From positions 863,501-927,500 of the forward strand of contig NZ_CP013002.1 in the NCBI RefSeq assembly GCF_001414055.1: a stretch of DNA of 64,000 nucleotides. The letters are read 5' to 3'. The translations under genes and the position numbers were made by a program. The notes under the pieces are model-generated. The model searched no databases and was not told where the DNA came from. It was given only the letters and a program-made list of their open reading frames with translations. This DNA is from Caulobacter henricii. GTDB lineage: Bacteria; Pseudomonadota; Alphaproteobacteria; Caulobacterales; Caulobacteraceae. Shown here piece after piece: positions 27,205-36,053 of this stretch; position 1 is the first letter of the stretch, and the number at the start of each line of letters is the position of its first letter.

Positions 27205-28511
27205 TCTTGGCCCTACCCGACCTGCGTCGCGTTTCGCTGCTGGCAGGCTTCAGCCTGCTGTTGTTCCTGATCACCGCCGCGACCTACGGGTCGCTGGGCG
27301 TGGTGCTGCCGGGAATGATCCGCGAGCTCGGGTGGAGCTTTGAGCAGGCCTTTCTCGGTTTTTCCGTCCTGGGCCTGTTCACGGGAGCCTCGTCCTGGCT
27401 GCCGGCGATCCTGATCCGCCGGATCGGCGTTCGGGCGACGCTGCTGCTGGGTTCGGCGATCCTCGGACTTGGCCTCCTGGGCTTTGCGGGCTCGGCGAGC
27501 ATTGCCCGTTACTATGCCGGGGCAGCCCTGTGCGGCATCGGCTTTCAGATGGCAGCCCTGATCCCGGGCACCCATGTCCTGTCGGCCCTCTACCGCCGGC
27601 GGGCCCTGCCGTTCGGGATCTATTTCACCTTCGGCTCCCTGGGCGGCGTGGCGGGGCCCTGGATGGCACTGGCGGTCTTGAACGGCGCCGACAATGACTG
27701 GCGGCTCTACTGGCTGGTTCTGGCCGGCCTGGCTGTCGTGATCGGGGGACTCTGTGCGGCGCTGGTCGGCGGGTCGAAATGGCTGGCCGAGGCCGCTCAT
27801 GACGTCGATGCCGAGGTCGAGGCTGAGGCGCGGGAAACCCTTGCCGGTGCCAGGGTCTATCGCACAGCCCACGAGTGGAGCGTGAAGGCTGCGCTGCGGA
27901 CGCCGCAATTCTATGTCCTGGTCGCCGCCTATTTCACCCACCTGCTGGCCGGTGTGACGGTGGCCAGTGTCTCCGTCAGCCACATTGGAGAGGTCGGAGT
28001 CGCTGCCGGCCTGTCTGCGGCCGCCGCTGCGGCCATAGGGGCCAAGATGCTGAGTCTGGAGTCGCTGATGCAGACCGCGGCGCGGCTGGGTGGCGGCTTC
28101 ATCGGTGACCGGATCGATCCCAAATGGCTGCTGGTCGGCGCGCAGGGCATGCTGGTGATCGGTTTGCTGGCCCTGGCCTCGGCCACCAGCACACCCCTGA
28201 TGCTGCTCTATGCGATCGGCACCGGGGTCGGCTTTGGCCTGACCGTTCTGGCGGTCACGGTCCTGCTGCTGAACTATTATGGCCGCCGCAACAATCTGGA
28301 ACTCTTCTCCCTGACCTGTCTGGTCGGGGCCGTGTCGGCGGCCGGCCCGTTCATTGCCGGGGCCATGCGCGATCGTCTGGGCGGCTTTGCCCCGACCTTT
28401 CAGCTCTTCGCCGCCGTGATCGCCGTGGTCTTTGTCGCCGCCCTGTTCATGCGTCCGCCCGCGGCACCGGAGGACGAATGTGGCGGCCCGGATGGGGCGG
28501 GGCGGGGGTGA
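27174..28511 (+). CDS. Major facilitator superfamily transporter
   Basis: A 445-aa inner-membrane protein with about 12 hydrophobic helices and a central cytoplasmic loop (about 200-240, rich in Glu). The N-terminal motif ITAATYGSLGVVLPGMIRELGWSFEQAFLGFSV resembles monocarboxylate/organic-acid porters. The start is uncertain: ATG at 27174 overlaps the TonB receptor by 31 nt and has AAGGG before it, while TTG at 27207 follows its stop immediately. It probably carries the receptor's ligand, or a derivative, into the cytoplasm. Confidence 0.88.
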   Translation: MARDPQADLLILALPDLRRVSLLAGFSLLLFLITAATYGSLGVVLPGMIRELGWSFEQAFLGFSVLGLFTGASSWLPAILIRRIGVRATLLLGSAILGLGLLGFAGSASIARYYAGAALCGIGFQMAALIPGTHVLSALYRRRALPFGIYFTFGSLGGVAGPWMALAVLNGADNDWRLYWLVLAGLAVVIGGLCAALVGGSKWLAEAAHDVDAEVEAEARETLAGARVYRTAHEWSVKAALRTPQFYVLVAAYFTHLLAGVTVASVSVSHIGEVGVAAGLSAAAAAAIGAKMLSLESLMQTAARLGGGFIGDRIDPKWLLVGAQGMLVIGLLALASATSTPLMLLYAIGTGVGFGLTVLAVTVLLLNYYGRRNNLELFSLTCLVGAVSAAGPFIAGAMRDRLGGFAPTFQLFAAVIAVVFVAALFMRPPAAPEDECGGPDGAGRG

Positions 28512-28554
28512 AGATCGGCCGTTTGCCTCGGCGGACCTCGTGGTAGGACAGGAC

Positions 28555-29619
28555 ATGAACTGGCCTTCGCCCCACCATAAGGATTTTGGCGTCTTCCTGC
28601 CTGTAGCCAATGGCGGCTGGATCGTGTCGTCGACGACGCCGCCGCTTGACGGACTCTATCCGCAGAACCGCGCCGCCGCCGTTCTGGCCGACGAGATCGG
28701 GCTCGATTTCATCATGTCTATGGCCAAGTTCCGCGGTTTCGGCGGGGCGACAGATCACTGGGGCACGGTGCTGGAATCGGTGACCCTGATGGCCGGGCTG
28801 GCCGAGGCCACGCGCAAGGTCAGGATCTGGGCCACCCTGCACCCCCTGCTGCAGAACCCCGCCGTGGCAGCCAAGATGATTGCGACCCTCGACCACATCA
28901 GTGGAGGACGCGTCGGGCTCAACATCGTCGCCGGGGCCTATCGCGAGGAATTCGCCCAGATGAGCGCCTGGGACGAAAAGCTGGATCATGATGACCGCTA
29001 TGCCCTGGCCGAGGAATGGACCCATGTGGTCAAGCGTCTCTGGCGCGAAGACCGGGTCAGCCATCATGGTCGCTTCTTCAATCTCGACGATTGCCAGTCG
29101 GACCCCAAGCCCCTGTCGCGGCCCAGACCAGACCTGATCTGCGCCGGCAGTTCCGCCCGTGGCTTTGCCTTCGCCGTAGCGGAGGCCGACGCCTGTTTCA
29201 TCGGCGGAGCCAGTACTGCGGATCGCCGCGCGGCGAGCCGTCGGGCCAAGACCATGGCGGAGGGGCTGGGCAAGTCGATCCGCACCTATGCCATGTGCAC
29301 GGTCGTCCATGCTGAAACCGACGCCGCGGCCCAGGCCCTGGTCCGGGTCTATGCCGATGGCCTGGATCTGGATGCGGTCAAGGCCATGCTGCGCAGCTGG
29401 GGTGCGCCGGCCGACAGGCTGGATGCGGCGGCCCATCAGCAAGGGGCGTTCATGACCGAGACCGTGGTCGGCTCACCGGCCACCTGTGGTGACAGGATCG
29501 CCAGCTTTGTCGAGGACTGCGAACTGGACGGGTTGATGCTGATCTTTCCGGACTATGTCGCGGGCCTGACGATGTTTGGCGCCGAGATCCTCCCGGGACT
29601 GAGGCAGCGTTTCTCATGA
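28555..29619 (+). CDS. RutA-like FMN-dependent monooxygenase (luciferase-like family)
   Basis: A 354-aa two-component flavin monooxygenase of the bacterial luciferase fold, needing reduced FMN from a separate reductase. The N-terminal pattern (GVFLPVANGGWIVS, then MAKFRGFGGATDHWGTVLES and LMAGLAEATRKVRIWA) closely recalls pyrimidine oxygenase RutA. HISGGRVGLNIVAG and FFNLDDC also fit that group. RutA opens the uracil ring, so this enzyme may open a related amide-containing ring. The start is ATG 28555 behind AGGACAGG. It overlaps the next gene by ATGA. Confidence 0.88.
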   Translation: MNWPSPHHKDFGVFLPVANGGWIVSSTTPPLDGLYPQNRAAAVLADEIGLDFIMSMAKFRGFGGATDHWGTVLESVTLMAGLAEATRKVRIWATLHPLLQNPAVAAKMIATLDHISGGRVGLNIVAGAYREEFAQMSAWDEKLDHDDRYALAEEWTHVVKRLWREDRVSHHGRFFNLDDCQSDPKPLSRPRPDLICAGSSARGFAFAVAEADACFIGGASTADRRAASRRAKTMAEGLGKSIRTYAMCTVVHAETDAAAQALVRVYADGLDLDAVKAMLRSWGAPADRLDAAAHQQGAFMTETVVGSPATCGDRIASFVEDCELDGLMLIFPDYVAGLTMFGAEILPGLRQRFS

Positions 29620-30257
29620 CCTGGGTGCCGCTGGAACCAGGCTGGGTTGCGGCGGAGCGAACGGCGCTGCTGATCGTCGACATGCAGGTCGACTTTGCGG
29701 CGCCGGAAGGGGTCATTGGACGTCTGGGCGTCGATCTTTCCACCATCGGCCCGGCGCTCGCGGCCGCTGAGCGGCTGGTCGAGGCTGCGCGCGCGGCCAA
29801 GGTGCCCGTGATCTTTGTGGGCCTGTCGACGACGCCGGCCAGCGATTCTCCGGCGTGGCGCGAGCGGATGGCGCGCCGGGGCGGCAATCCCGACATCGAG
29901 AGTGACCTGTGCCGGGCCGGTCATGCGGGCTCCGACTTCTATGGTCCTCAGCCTGCCCCTGGCGAGCTGGTGATCGAGAAAACCCGGTACAGCGCTTTTC
30001 ACGGCACCGGTCTTGGCCAGCGTTTGCGAAAGGCGGGTGTGGACACTCTGGTCCTGTGCGGCCTGACCACAGAGTGCTGCGTCGACTGTTCGGCGCGTGA
30101 CGCCTTCCATCAGGACTTTCACGTTTTTGTGCCGACTGATGCCTGTGCGGCCTATGAACCCGATATCCATGAGGCGGCGCTCAAGGTCATGGGCCTGAAC
30201 TTTGCGATCCTGACGGACGCGGACGCCGTCATTGCCAGCTGGTCCGGCGTGGCCTGA
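29616..30257 (+). CDS. RutB-like isochorismatase-family amidohydrolase
   Basis: A 213-aa cysteine hydrolase of the isochorismatase fold. The catalytic triad is readable: Asp22 in LLIVDMQVDF, Lys122 in IEKTRYSAF and Cys155 in LTTECCVDCSARDAF. The RYSAF motif is shared with RutB, which cleaves the ureidoacrylate produced by RutA. The gene overlaps the monooxygenase by 4 nt, so the two steps are coupled. No rutC, rutD, rutF or rutG homologue is nearby, so the pathway is not the full rut set. Confidence 0.88.
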   Translation: MTWVPLEPGWVAAERTALLIVDMQVDFAAPEGVIGRLGVDLSTIGPALAAAERLVEAARAAKVPVIFVGLSTTPASDSPAWRERMARRGGNPDIESDLCRAGHAGSDFYGPQPAPGELVIEKTRYSAFHGTGLGQRLRKAGVDTLVLCGLTTECCVDCSARDAFHQDFHVFVPTDACAAYEPDIHEAALKVMGLNFAILTDADAVIASWSGVA

Positions 30258-30263
30258 TCCACG

Positions 30264-30292
30264 AAAAAGCCGCCCCGGTTGCCCGGGGCGGC
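30264..30292 (-). terminator. Intrinsic terminator for the TorF-type porin gene
   Basis: A 10-bp GC-rich stem, 30269-30278 with 30283-30292, around TTGC. On the minus strand the stem is followed directly by TTTTT (30264-30268), 30 nt after the porin stop at 30324. It also lies just after the RutB-like gene and may block readthrough from it. Confidence 0.88.
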
Positions 30293-30323
30293 CCATTCCA
30301 TCGTCAGAGACTTTGGAAAAATC

Positions 30324-31019
30324 TTAGAACGCAGCCTTGAGGCTGAACGCCACGCGCTCGTCGAAGATCGAGCCGAGCGAGTTCACGCCGGTGTCCGAGT
30401 AACGGATGTCAGCGGTCAGGTTCGGGGTGATGGCGTAGGCGAGGCCAACATTCCAGGTGGCGTAGTCGGTGCCGAACTCGATTTCCTGCTGGCCGAGGGC
30501 GCCCGTGAGGGTCAGCTTTTCGGCCAGGGGTAGCGAGGCGTTGACTTCATAATAGAAGGCCTTGCCGGCTTCGAGCGGGAATTCCGGCGAATAGAACACG
30601 GTAACGCCGACGGTTGCCGGACCGAGCGGACGCGAGGCGGCAGCCTTCAGTTCGAGATAGCTGAACTGGCCGGGGGTGGCACCCTTGTCGTCGACATAGC
30701 CGTAATAGACCAGACCGAAGTCCAGGGCGGTGTCGCCCACGGTCGGCTTCACGCCGGCATAGATGTCGATTTCAGCGGTCGGATCGTCAGTGCCGAAGTC
30801 AACGTTCGAGGCCCAGACGCCAGCATAGCCGATGCCGTAGGTGGCATCGACGCCACCGAAGATTTGCGGATCTTCCTGGGTGTTGCTCACGCCGCGGAAC
30901 ACGTAGTCGCTGGCGACGCCAACATTGTAGGAAAGCTTCAGGGTGTCTTGCGCCATGGCGGCGCCGCTCAGGGCAACGGTGGCGGCGGCCGAGGCCAGCG
31001 CGATCTTAAAGATGTTCAT
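30324..31019 (-). CDS. TorF-family putative porin (Gcw_chp type)
   Basis: A 231-aa outer-membrane beta-barrel candidate with a signal peptide (MNIFKIALASAAATVALSGAAMAQ). The mature N-terminus SYNVGVASDYVFRGVSNTQEDPQ is the signature of a proteobacterial barrel family found across alphaproteobacteria. The rest alternates short strands and ends with an aromatic residue (FSLKAAF). It probably forms a passive pore. The start at 31019 fits the signal peptide. The terminator at 30264-30292 serves this gene; the 265-nt upstream region holds no other gene. Confidence 0.85.
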   Translation of the reverse strand: MNIFKIALASAAATVALSGAAMAQDTLKLSYNVGVASDYVFRGVSNTQEDPQIFGGVDATYGIGYAGVWASNVDFGTDDPTAEIDIYAGVKPTVGDTALDFGLVYYGYVDDKGATPGQFSYLELKAAASRPLGPATVGVTVFYSPEFPLEAGKAFYYEVNASLPLAEKLTLTGALGQQEIEFGTDYATWNVGLAYAITPNLTADIRYSDTGVNSLGSIFDERVAFSLKAAF

Positions 31020-31284
31020 TGGTCTATCCCCTTCTCTGTGTCGTCTCCCCGGAGCTCGCCCCGAGTGCGACGGCGCCTGCAAGCGCACTATGTCGACGAC
31101 CAATTAGTCGCTGACTTGCCCGTTGTTGCAATCACAGTGCGCAAAGCGCCAGCACGAACGGCCCGGTTCGCCTAAAGTTTGAACCAAGTGTGACGAATTT
31201 GCTGCAGAATGAACGGTCTGGGCCACAGTGAAGGGTTAAGGCTTGATTGACCTTTACCCGTGGCTTCGGCGCCGCGCCCGGACA

Positions 31285-32088
31285 CTAGCGCATGGAGAGA
31301 CTCGCGCCGCCAAGATGCAGGCCGGCGTCCACCAGCAGGGTTTCGCCGGTGACGTGCCGCGAGGCGGGGGCGGCCAGGAAGACGGCGGCCCCGGCCACAT
31401 CCTCTGCGGTTGAGGCCACCTTGAGCGGCGTAGCGGCTGCGGCACCCGATCTCAGACGGTCCACCCGGTCGGCGTCCATGGCCTTGCCAAACCAGGGCGT
31501 GTCAATGAAGCCGGGGCAGATGGCGTTGACGCGGATGCGGGGCGCGAGGGCCCGCGCCAGGGACAGGGTCATGGTCGTCATCGCCCCCTTGGAGGCGGCA
31601 TAGGGCACGGATGAGCCGTTTCCGACCACGCCCGCGATCGACGACGTGTTGACCACGGCACCCGGCTGCGGCGCGGCTTCAAGCAGGGAGCGTGCCGCGC
31701 GGACCATCTGGAAGGCCCCCACGACATTGACGCTGTAGAGCCGCAGGAAGTCCTCGGCATCGACGGCATCCAGGTCGGCATGGTTCGGCGCGAACTTGGT
31801 CACGCCGGCATTGTTGAACAGCGCATCGATCCGGCCGGTCGAATCGGCAGCCTGGGCGATCCGGCGGCAGTCGGCGTCCTGGGCCACATCGCCCTGGACC
31901 AGGACCGCCCGAGAGCCTTCAGCCTCGATCAGGCGCGCGGTGGCCTCGGCATCCTCGGCATTGTTGGCGAAATTGACCACGACCAGGCCGGCCCCGCGTC
32001 GGGCGGTTTCCACGGCTATGGCCCGGCCAAGCCCGGTAGAGGCCCCGGTGACCACCACTGTGAAACCGTCGAAGTCCCGTCCCGTCAT
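31285..32088 (-). CDS. Short-chain dehydrogenase/reductase
   Basis: A 267-aa NAD(P)-dependent oxidoreductase. The cofactor motif TGASTGLGRAIA, the NNAG motif (FNNAGV), the catalytic Ser in NTSSIAG and the YAASKGA active site are all present. The C-terminal part has PGFIDTPWFGKAM and the VTGETLLVDAG ending. The acidic residue after the second strand is replaced by VNFANN, suggesting NADP preference, but this is weak. I use ATG 32088; a start at 32112 is possible. Substrate unknown. Confidence 0.9.
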   Translation of the reverse strand: MTGRDFDGFTVVVTGASTGLGRAIAVETARRGAGLVVVNFANNAEDAEATARLIEAEGSRAVLVQGDVAQDADCRRIAQAADSTGRIDALFNNAGVTKFAPNHADLDAVDAEDFLRLYSVNVVGAFQMVRAARSLLEAAPQPGAVVNTSSIAGVVGNGSSVPYAASKGAMTTMTLSLARALAPRIRVNAICPGFIDTPWFGKAMDADRVDRLRSGAAAATPLKVASTAEDVAGAAVFLAAPASRHVTGETLLVDAGLHLGGASLSMR

Positions 32089-32180
32089 GGTGCCTCTCCC
32101 GTGTTCGAACATCTGTTTGGCAATGTGTAGCGACAGGAGGCCGACTTGTCTCCGGGGACGGACGGGCCTAAATCGCGGCC

Positions 32181-32636
32181 ATGACAGACCTCAACGTCAC
32201 CCAGCTCGGCCAGATGGTCGATGCACCGGTCAGCCCCGATGCCGCCATCCTCGAGCGCGTGCCCAATCCGCAATCCGACGTGCTCTATCTGGCGCGCTTC
32301 GTGGCACCGGAGTTCACCTCGCTGTGTCCGGTGACCAGCCAGCCGGATTTCGCCCACCTGGTCATCGACTATGCCCCGGGTGACTGGCTGATCGAGAGCA
32401 AGTCCCTGAAGCTCTACCTGACCAGCTTCCGCAACCACGGCTCTTTCCACGAGGACTGCACGGTCAAGGTCGCTCGCAAGATCGTCGAGATCGCCGAGCC
32501 GCGCTGGTTGCGCATCGGTGGCTACTGGTATCCGCGTGGCGGCATTCCGATCGACGTGTTCTGGCAGACGGGCCCGGCCCCGGAGGGGCTGTGGGTGCCC
32601 GACCAAGGCGTGGCCCCCTATCGCGGTCGGGGCTAG
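32181..32636 (+). CDS. queF: NADPH-dependent 7-cyano-7-deazaguanine reductase
   Basis: A 151-aa enzyme that reduces preQ0 to preQ1 in queuosine synthesis. The catalytic Cys is in [16 protein letters not shown], and the family motif [22 protein letters not shown] includes the Glu that binds the substrate. It is the short, unimodular type with a full-length catalytic domain. It runs divergently from the SDR gene. Confidence 0.97.
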   Translation: MTDLNVTQLGQMVDAPVSPDAAILERVPNPQSDVLYLARFVAPEFTSLCPVTSQPDFAHLVIDYAPGDWLIESKSLKLYLTSFRNHGSFHEDCTVKVARKIVEIAEPRWLRIGGYWYPRGGIPIDVFWQTGPAPEGLWVPDQGVAPYRGRG

Positions 32637-32653
32637 GAGGCGGGGCCAACCCT

Positions 32654-33271
32654 TCAGTCCGGGTGCCATTCCGTCGTGATCGCCGCCACATCCGGCCTTG
32701 GCCGTTCCTGGGGCGCTTCGGTGGACGTGCCCAGATAGACAAAGCCCGCCACCTTCTCGTCAGGTGCTATGCCGAGCATAGCCAGGGCGCGGGTATCATA
32801 GCTGTACCAGTCGGTGATCCAGTTGGCGCCCCAACCCAGGGCAGCCGCGCCGAGCAGCATCTGATGGCAGACGGCGGAGGCACTCTGACGCTGCTCCCAT
32901 TCCGGAATCTCGCCGGGGATGTGGCGTGAGATCACCGCCACGCAGACCGGCGGACGGGTCAGCTTGCGCAGGGCGGCCGTCGCCTTGACCGGATTGGCCT
33001 GACTGGCGGCGAGGGGGGTAATCCGTTCAGCGAAGACGTCCTTGGCCGCGCCGCGCAGGATCAGGAACCGCCATGGCGCGAGCTTGCCGTGGTCGGGCAC
33101 CCGCGCGGCCAGCCGCAGCAGGTCCTGAAGCTGGTTCTCGTTCGGGCCCGGGGCGGTCAGGGTCATGGCCGAGGCCGACCGGCGACGGGCCAGGAAGGCC
33201 ACAACCTCGGGCGAGGCCTCGATCGGCAGGGCATCGCCAAAGGCCGGAGCGGCGGGAACGGAACCGGTCAA
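32654..33271 (-). CDS. Nitroreductase-family FMN oxidoreductase
   Basis: A 205-aa flavoprotein. Family marks are the RRSAS start of the core, VPDHGKLAPWRFLILRG, the SAVCHQMLLGAAALGWGANWIT helix and the VAGFVYLGT end. The start is TTG at 33271, with GAGGAG 6 nt upstream; the upstream in-frame ATG at 33331 lacks a ribosome site and would add 20 unconserved residues. It could reduce nitro or quinone-like compounds, or supply flavin chemistry. Confidence 0.87.
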   Translation of the reverse strand: MTGSVPAAPAFGDALPIEASPEVVAFLARRRSASAMTLTAPGPNENQLQDLLRLAARVPDHGKLAPWRFLILRGAAKDVFAERITPLAASQANPVKATAALRKLTRPPVCVAVISRHIPGEIPEWEQRQSASAVCHQMLLGAAALGWGANWITDWYSYDTRALAMLGIAPDEKVAGFVYLGTSTEAPQERPRPDVAAITTEWHPD

Positions 33272-33344
33272 GACGATCTCCTCAAACCGTTGTACTGGAC
33301 CATAACTATGGCCGAGCCCCGGTCGCCACAAGCCGCGAGCCCCG

Positions 33345-33968
33345 ATGAGCGACAGTTCTGATCACGCCCGACCCGCCTGGCTCAAGCCCCATGGCAAACC
33401 CTGGGGCGTCACCAGCCAGAAGGTCGTCTACGACAATCCCTGGATCAATGTGACGGAGTACCAGGCCGTAGCGCCCACAGGCCGGGCGGCGCTCTATGGC
33501 AAGGTCAGTTTCAAGAACCAGGCGATCGGTATTGTGCCCCTGCACGAGGACGGCACCGTCACCCTGGTGGGCCAGAACCGCTTCGCCCTGGCCAATTACA
33601 GCTGGGAACTGCCCGAAGGCGGCGCGCCCCTGGGTGAGGAACCGCTCGACGGCGCCAAGCGCGAACTGGCCGAGGAGGTCGGGCTGCAGGCGGCTGACTG
33701 GCGCCAGATCCTGAAACTGGAACTGACCAACTCGGTGACCGACGAGATCGGCATCGGCTTTCTGGCCATGGACCTTTCGCCGGCCGACACCGACCCGGAC
33801 GAGACCGAGGACCTGGCGGTCGCCCGCGTGCCGTTCTCCGAGGCGCTCGATGCGGCGGTCGCCGGCTACATGCCCGACTCCCTCACCGTGGCGCTCCTGC
33901 TTCGGGTGCACCATATGGCGGTCAGGGGTGAGCTGCCGCGCGATCTCGCCCGACTTGTGCTAGGCTGA
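33345..33968 (+). CDS. Nudix hydrolase (ADP-ribose pyrophosphatase-like)
   Basis: A 207-aa cytoplasmic hydrolase of nucleoside diphosphate derivatives. The Nudix box is visible as GGAPLGEEPLDGAKRELAEEVG, with the Glu residues of REL-AEE in place. The preceding WELPEGG agrees. The N-terminal beta region and overall size fit the NudF-like ADP-ribose subfamily, but the exact substrate is not fixed. Confidence 0.9.
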   Translation: MSDSSDHARPAWLKPHGKPWGVTSQKVVYDNPWINVTEYQAVAPTGRAALYGKVSFKNQAIGIVPLHEDGTVTLVGQNRFALANYSWELPEGGAPLGEEPLDGAKRELAEEVGLQAADWRQILKLELTNSVTDEIGIGFLAMDLSPADTDPDETEDLAVARVPFSEALDAAVAGYMPDSLTVALLLRVHHMAVRGELPRDLARLVLG

Positions 33969-34061
33969 CCAGGCCGGGTGAGAGGGCTTGCCGTCCCGCA
34001 AAATGGCTAGTGCGTTTTTAAAAAGAATGTTCTAGTTCCGGCAAGCAATGGGAGAGCCCCG

Positions 34062-34892
34062 ATGGCCAAGCGCCTTGAAGTCGTCACCGAGCAGTCGACG
34101 CCCCCCGTCTGGGCGGCGCTGCGCAACCAGGCCGAACATGCCGCCAAGGCCGAGCCGGCCCTGGCGTCACTGCTGAATGCGGTGATCCTCAGCCACGACA
34201 ATCTGGCCGATGCCCTGACCTTCCAGTTGGCCCGCAAGCTGGGCGACCAGGAGATGAGGGCCATGACGGCGCGCGAGTTCGCTGCGGAAGCCTTCCACTC
34301 GGACCCGGCCCTGGTGATCGCGGCCGAAGCCGACCTGATGGCCGTGTTCGAGCGCGATCCGGCCTGCAAGGGCTATGTCCAGCCCTTCCTGTTCTTCAAG
34401 GGCTTCCTGGCCCTGCAGACCCACCGCGTGTCTCACTGGCTGTGGAGCCAGGGCCGCGAGACCCTGGCCTTCTATCTGCAGAGCCGGTCCAGTGAGGTCT
34501 TTCAGGTCGATATCAATCCGGCCGCCCGGATCGGCCAGGGGGTCTTTATCGACCATGGCACCGGCATCGTCATTGGCGAGACGGCGGTGGTCGGCGACGA
34601 CGTTTCGATGCTGCACGGCGTGACCCTGGGCGGCACCGGTGCCGATCGTGGCGACCGTCACCCCAAGATCGGCCGCGGCGTACTGCTGGGGGCCGGCGCC
34701 AAGGTCCTGGGCAATATCAGCGTCGGCGACTTTGCCAAGGTGGCCTCGGGCTCGGTCGTGCTCAAGCCGGTTCCCCCGCACTGCACTGCTGCCGGGGTTC
34801 CGGCCCGCATCGTCAACTGCCCGACCTGCGAGGAGCCGGCCAAGTCGATGGACCAGACCCTGTCCGAGGCCGTTTACGACTACGTGATCTGA
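34062..34892 (+). CDS. cysE: Serine O-acetyltransferase
   Basis: A 276-aa enzyme making O-acetylserine, the first step of cysteine synthesis. The N-terminal helical SATase domain (about 1-140) is followed by left-handed hexapeptide repeats (IGQGVFIDHGTGIVIGETAV and HGVTLGGTG). The catalytic His/Asp pair is in FIDHGTG, and the GDRHPKIGRGVLLGAG segment follows. It lies 93 nt after the Nudix gene. The next gene starts immediately at its stop codon, so the two form an operon. Confidence 0.96.
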   Translation: MAKRLEVVTEQSTPPVWAALRNQAEHAAKAEPALASLLNAVILSHDNLADALTFQLARKLGDQEMRAMTAREFAAEAFHSDPALVIAAEADLMAVFERDPACKGYVQPFLFFKGFLALQTHRVSHWLWSQGRETLAFYLQSRSSEVFQVDINPAARIGQGVFIDHGTGIVIGETAVVGDDVSMLHGVTLGGTGADRGDRHPKIGRGVLLGAGAKVLGNISVGDFAKVASGSVVLKPVPPHCTAAGVPARIVNCPTCEEPAKSMDQTLSEAVYDYVI

Positions 34893-35678
34893 GTGCGCAC
34901 GATCGTCTGGAAAGGCCTGTGGCTCGCCGCCCTGCTGTCCGTCGGCAGTCTTGCTCCGGTCCAGGCGGAAGAGGCCCGAACCGACGGTTACACCGTGGTG
35001 AAGACTTATCCGCATGACCCGCGGGCCTTCACCCAGGGCCTGCTGTGGCGTGACGGCTTTCTCTACGAAAGCACCGGTCTGCATGGTCGGTCCTCGGTCC
35101 GAAAGGTGACGCTGGAGACCGGCGTGCCCGAGCAGGAGCGTCTGATCGACAGCCGCCATTTCGGCGAGGGCCTGGTCGACTGGAAGGACCGGCTGATCAA
35201 CCTGACCTGGCAGGACCAGATGGGGTTCATCTTCGATATCAACAGCTTCGAGCGGGTCGGCGAGTTTTCCTATCCGGGCGAGGGCTGGGGCCTGACCCGA
35301 GACCAGACGCGGATCATCATGAGCGACGGCACCTCGGCCCTGCGGTTTCTGGATCCCGAGACGCTGAAAGAGACCGGCCGCATCCAGGTCACCGACGACG
35401 GCAAGCCTGTGGATAACCTGAACGAGCTGGAATGGGTGAAGGGAGAGGTGCTGGCCAATATCTGGCAGACCGACCGCATCGCCCGCATTGACCCGGCGAC
35501 CGGCAAGGTGAAGGGCTGGATCGACCTGACCGGACTACTCAGCGTCGCTGACCAGGCCGGAGGCCACGTCGATGTGCTGAACGGCATTGCCTATGACGCA
35601 GCGACCGACCGACTGTTCGTGACGGGAAAGCTCTGGCCCAAGCTGTTCGAGATCCGGTTGCGGCCGAACACGAACTAG
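34893..35678 (+). CDS. Secreted glutaminyl-peptide cyclotransferase (glutamine cyclotransferase)
   Basis: A 261-aa protein with a signal peptide (ends LAPVQAEE), so periplasmic. It belongs to the plant/bacterial-type glutamine cyclotransferase family, which converts N-terminal Gln to pyroglutamate. Family marks are HDPRAFTQGLLW near the N-terminus, YESTGLHGRSSVRKV, LTWQDQMGF and the C-terminal LNGIAYD. The GTG start follows the cysE TGA with no gap. The fold is a five-bladed propeller. Confidence 0.88.
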   Translation: MRTIVWKGLWLAALLSVGSLAPVQAEEARTDGYTVVKTYPHDPRAFTQGLLWRDGFLYESTGLHGRSSVRKVTLETGVPEQERLIDSRHFGEGLVDWKDRLINLTWQDQMGFIFDINSFERVGEFSYPGEGWGLTRDQTRIIMSDGTSALRFLDPETLKETGRIQVTDDGKPVDNLNELEWVKGEVLANIWQTDRIARIDPATGKVKGWIDLTGLLSVADQAGGHVDVLNGIAYDAATDRLFVTGKLWPKLFEIRLRPNTN

Positions 35679-35795
35679 GCCCCTTAGGCCGCCGTTCCGC
35701 CGGGAACTGACGCAAGCAGCTTGCGACTCCGGCGCGGAACGCTAGGTTCGCGTCGATACGCGCCACGGCGCCCAACGAGAAAACAGGAGCTCCCC

Positions 35796-36002
35796 GTGGA
35801 CGCTGCATCCATCGAAAAGATTGAAAAGCACCTGAAGCGCACCTTCGGTAACCCGCACATCGCCGTGAAGGCGCGTCCGAAGCAGAAGGATTCCGCCGAG
35901 GTCGAAGTGGCTGGCGAGTTCATCGGCGTTGTCTTCCAGGACGAGGACGAGGACGGCTCGTTCATGTTCGAAATGGCGATCCTGGCCGAAGACCTCGACT
36001 AA
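35796..36002 (+). CDS. DUF3126 family small protein
   Basis: A 68-aa acidic protein starting with GTG at 35796 behind AGGAG. The pattern (IEKIEKHLKRTFGNPHIAVKARPKQKDSAEVEVAGEFIGVVF... then EDGSFMFEMAILAEDLD) matches a conserved small alphaproteobacterial family of unknown function. Starting the frame further upstream would add unconserved basic residues. Confidence 0.85.
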   Translation: MDAASIEKIEKHLKRTFGNPHIAVKARPKQKDSAEVEVAGEFIGVVFQDEDEDGSFMFEMAILAEDLD

Positions 36003-36053
36003 GCCATCAGGTGTCGCGCCCGGGTCCTGGCCCCGGCGCGACGCCAGACCATC

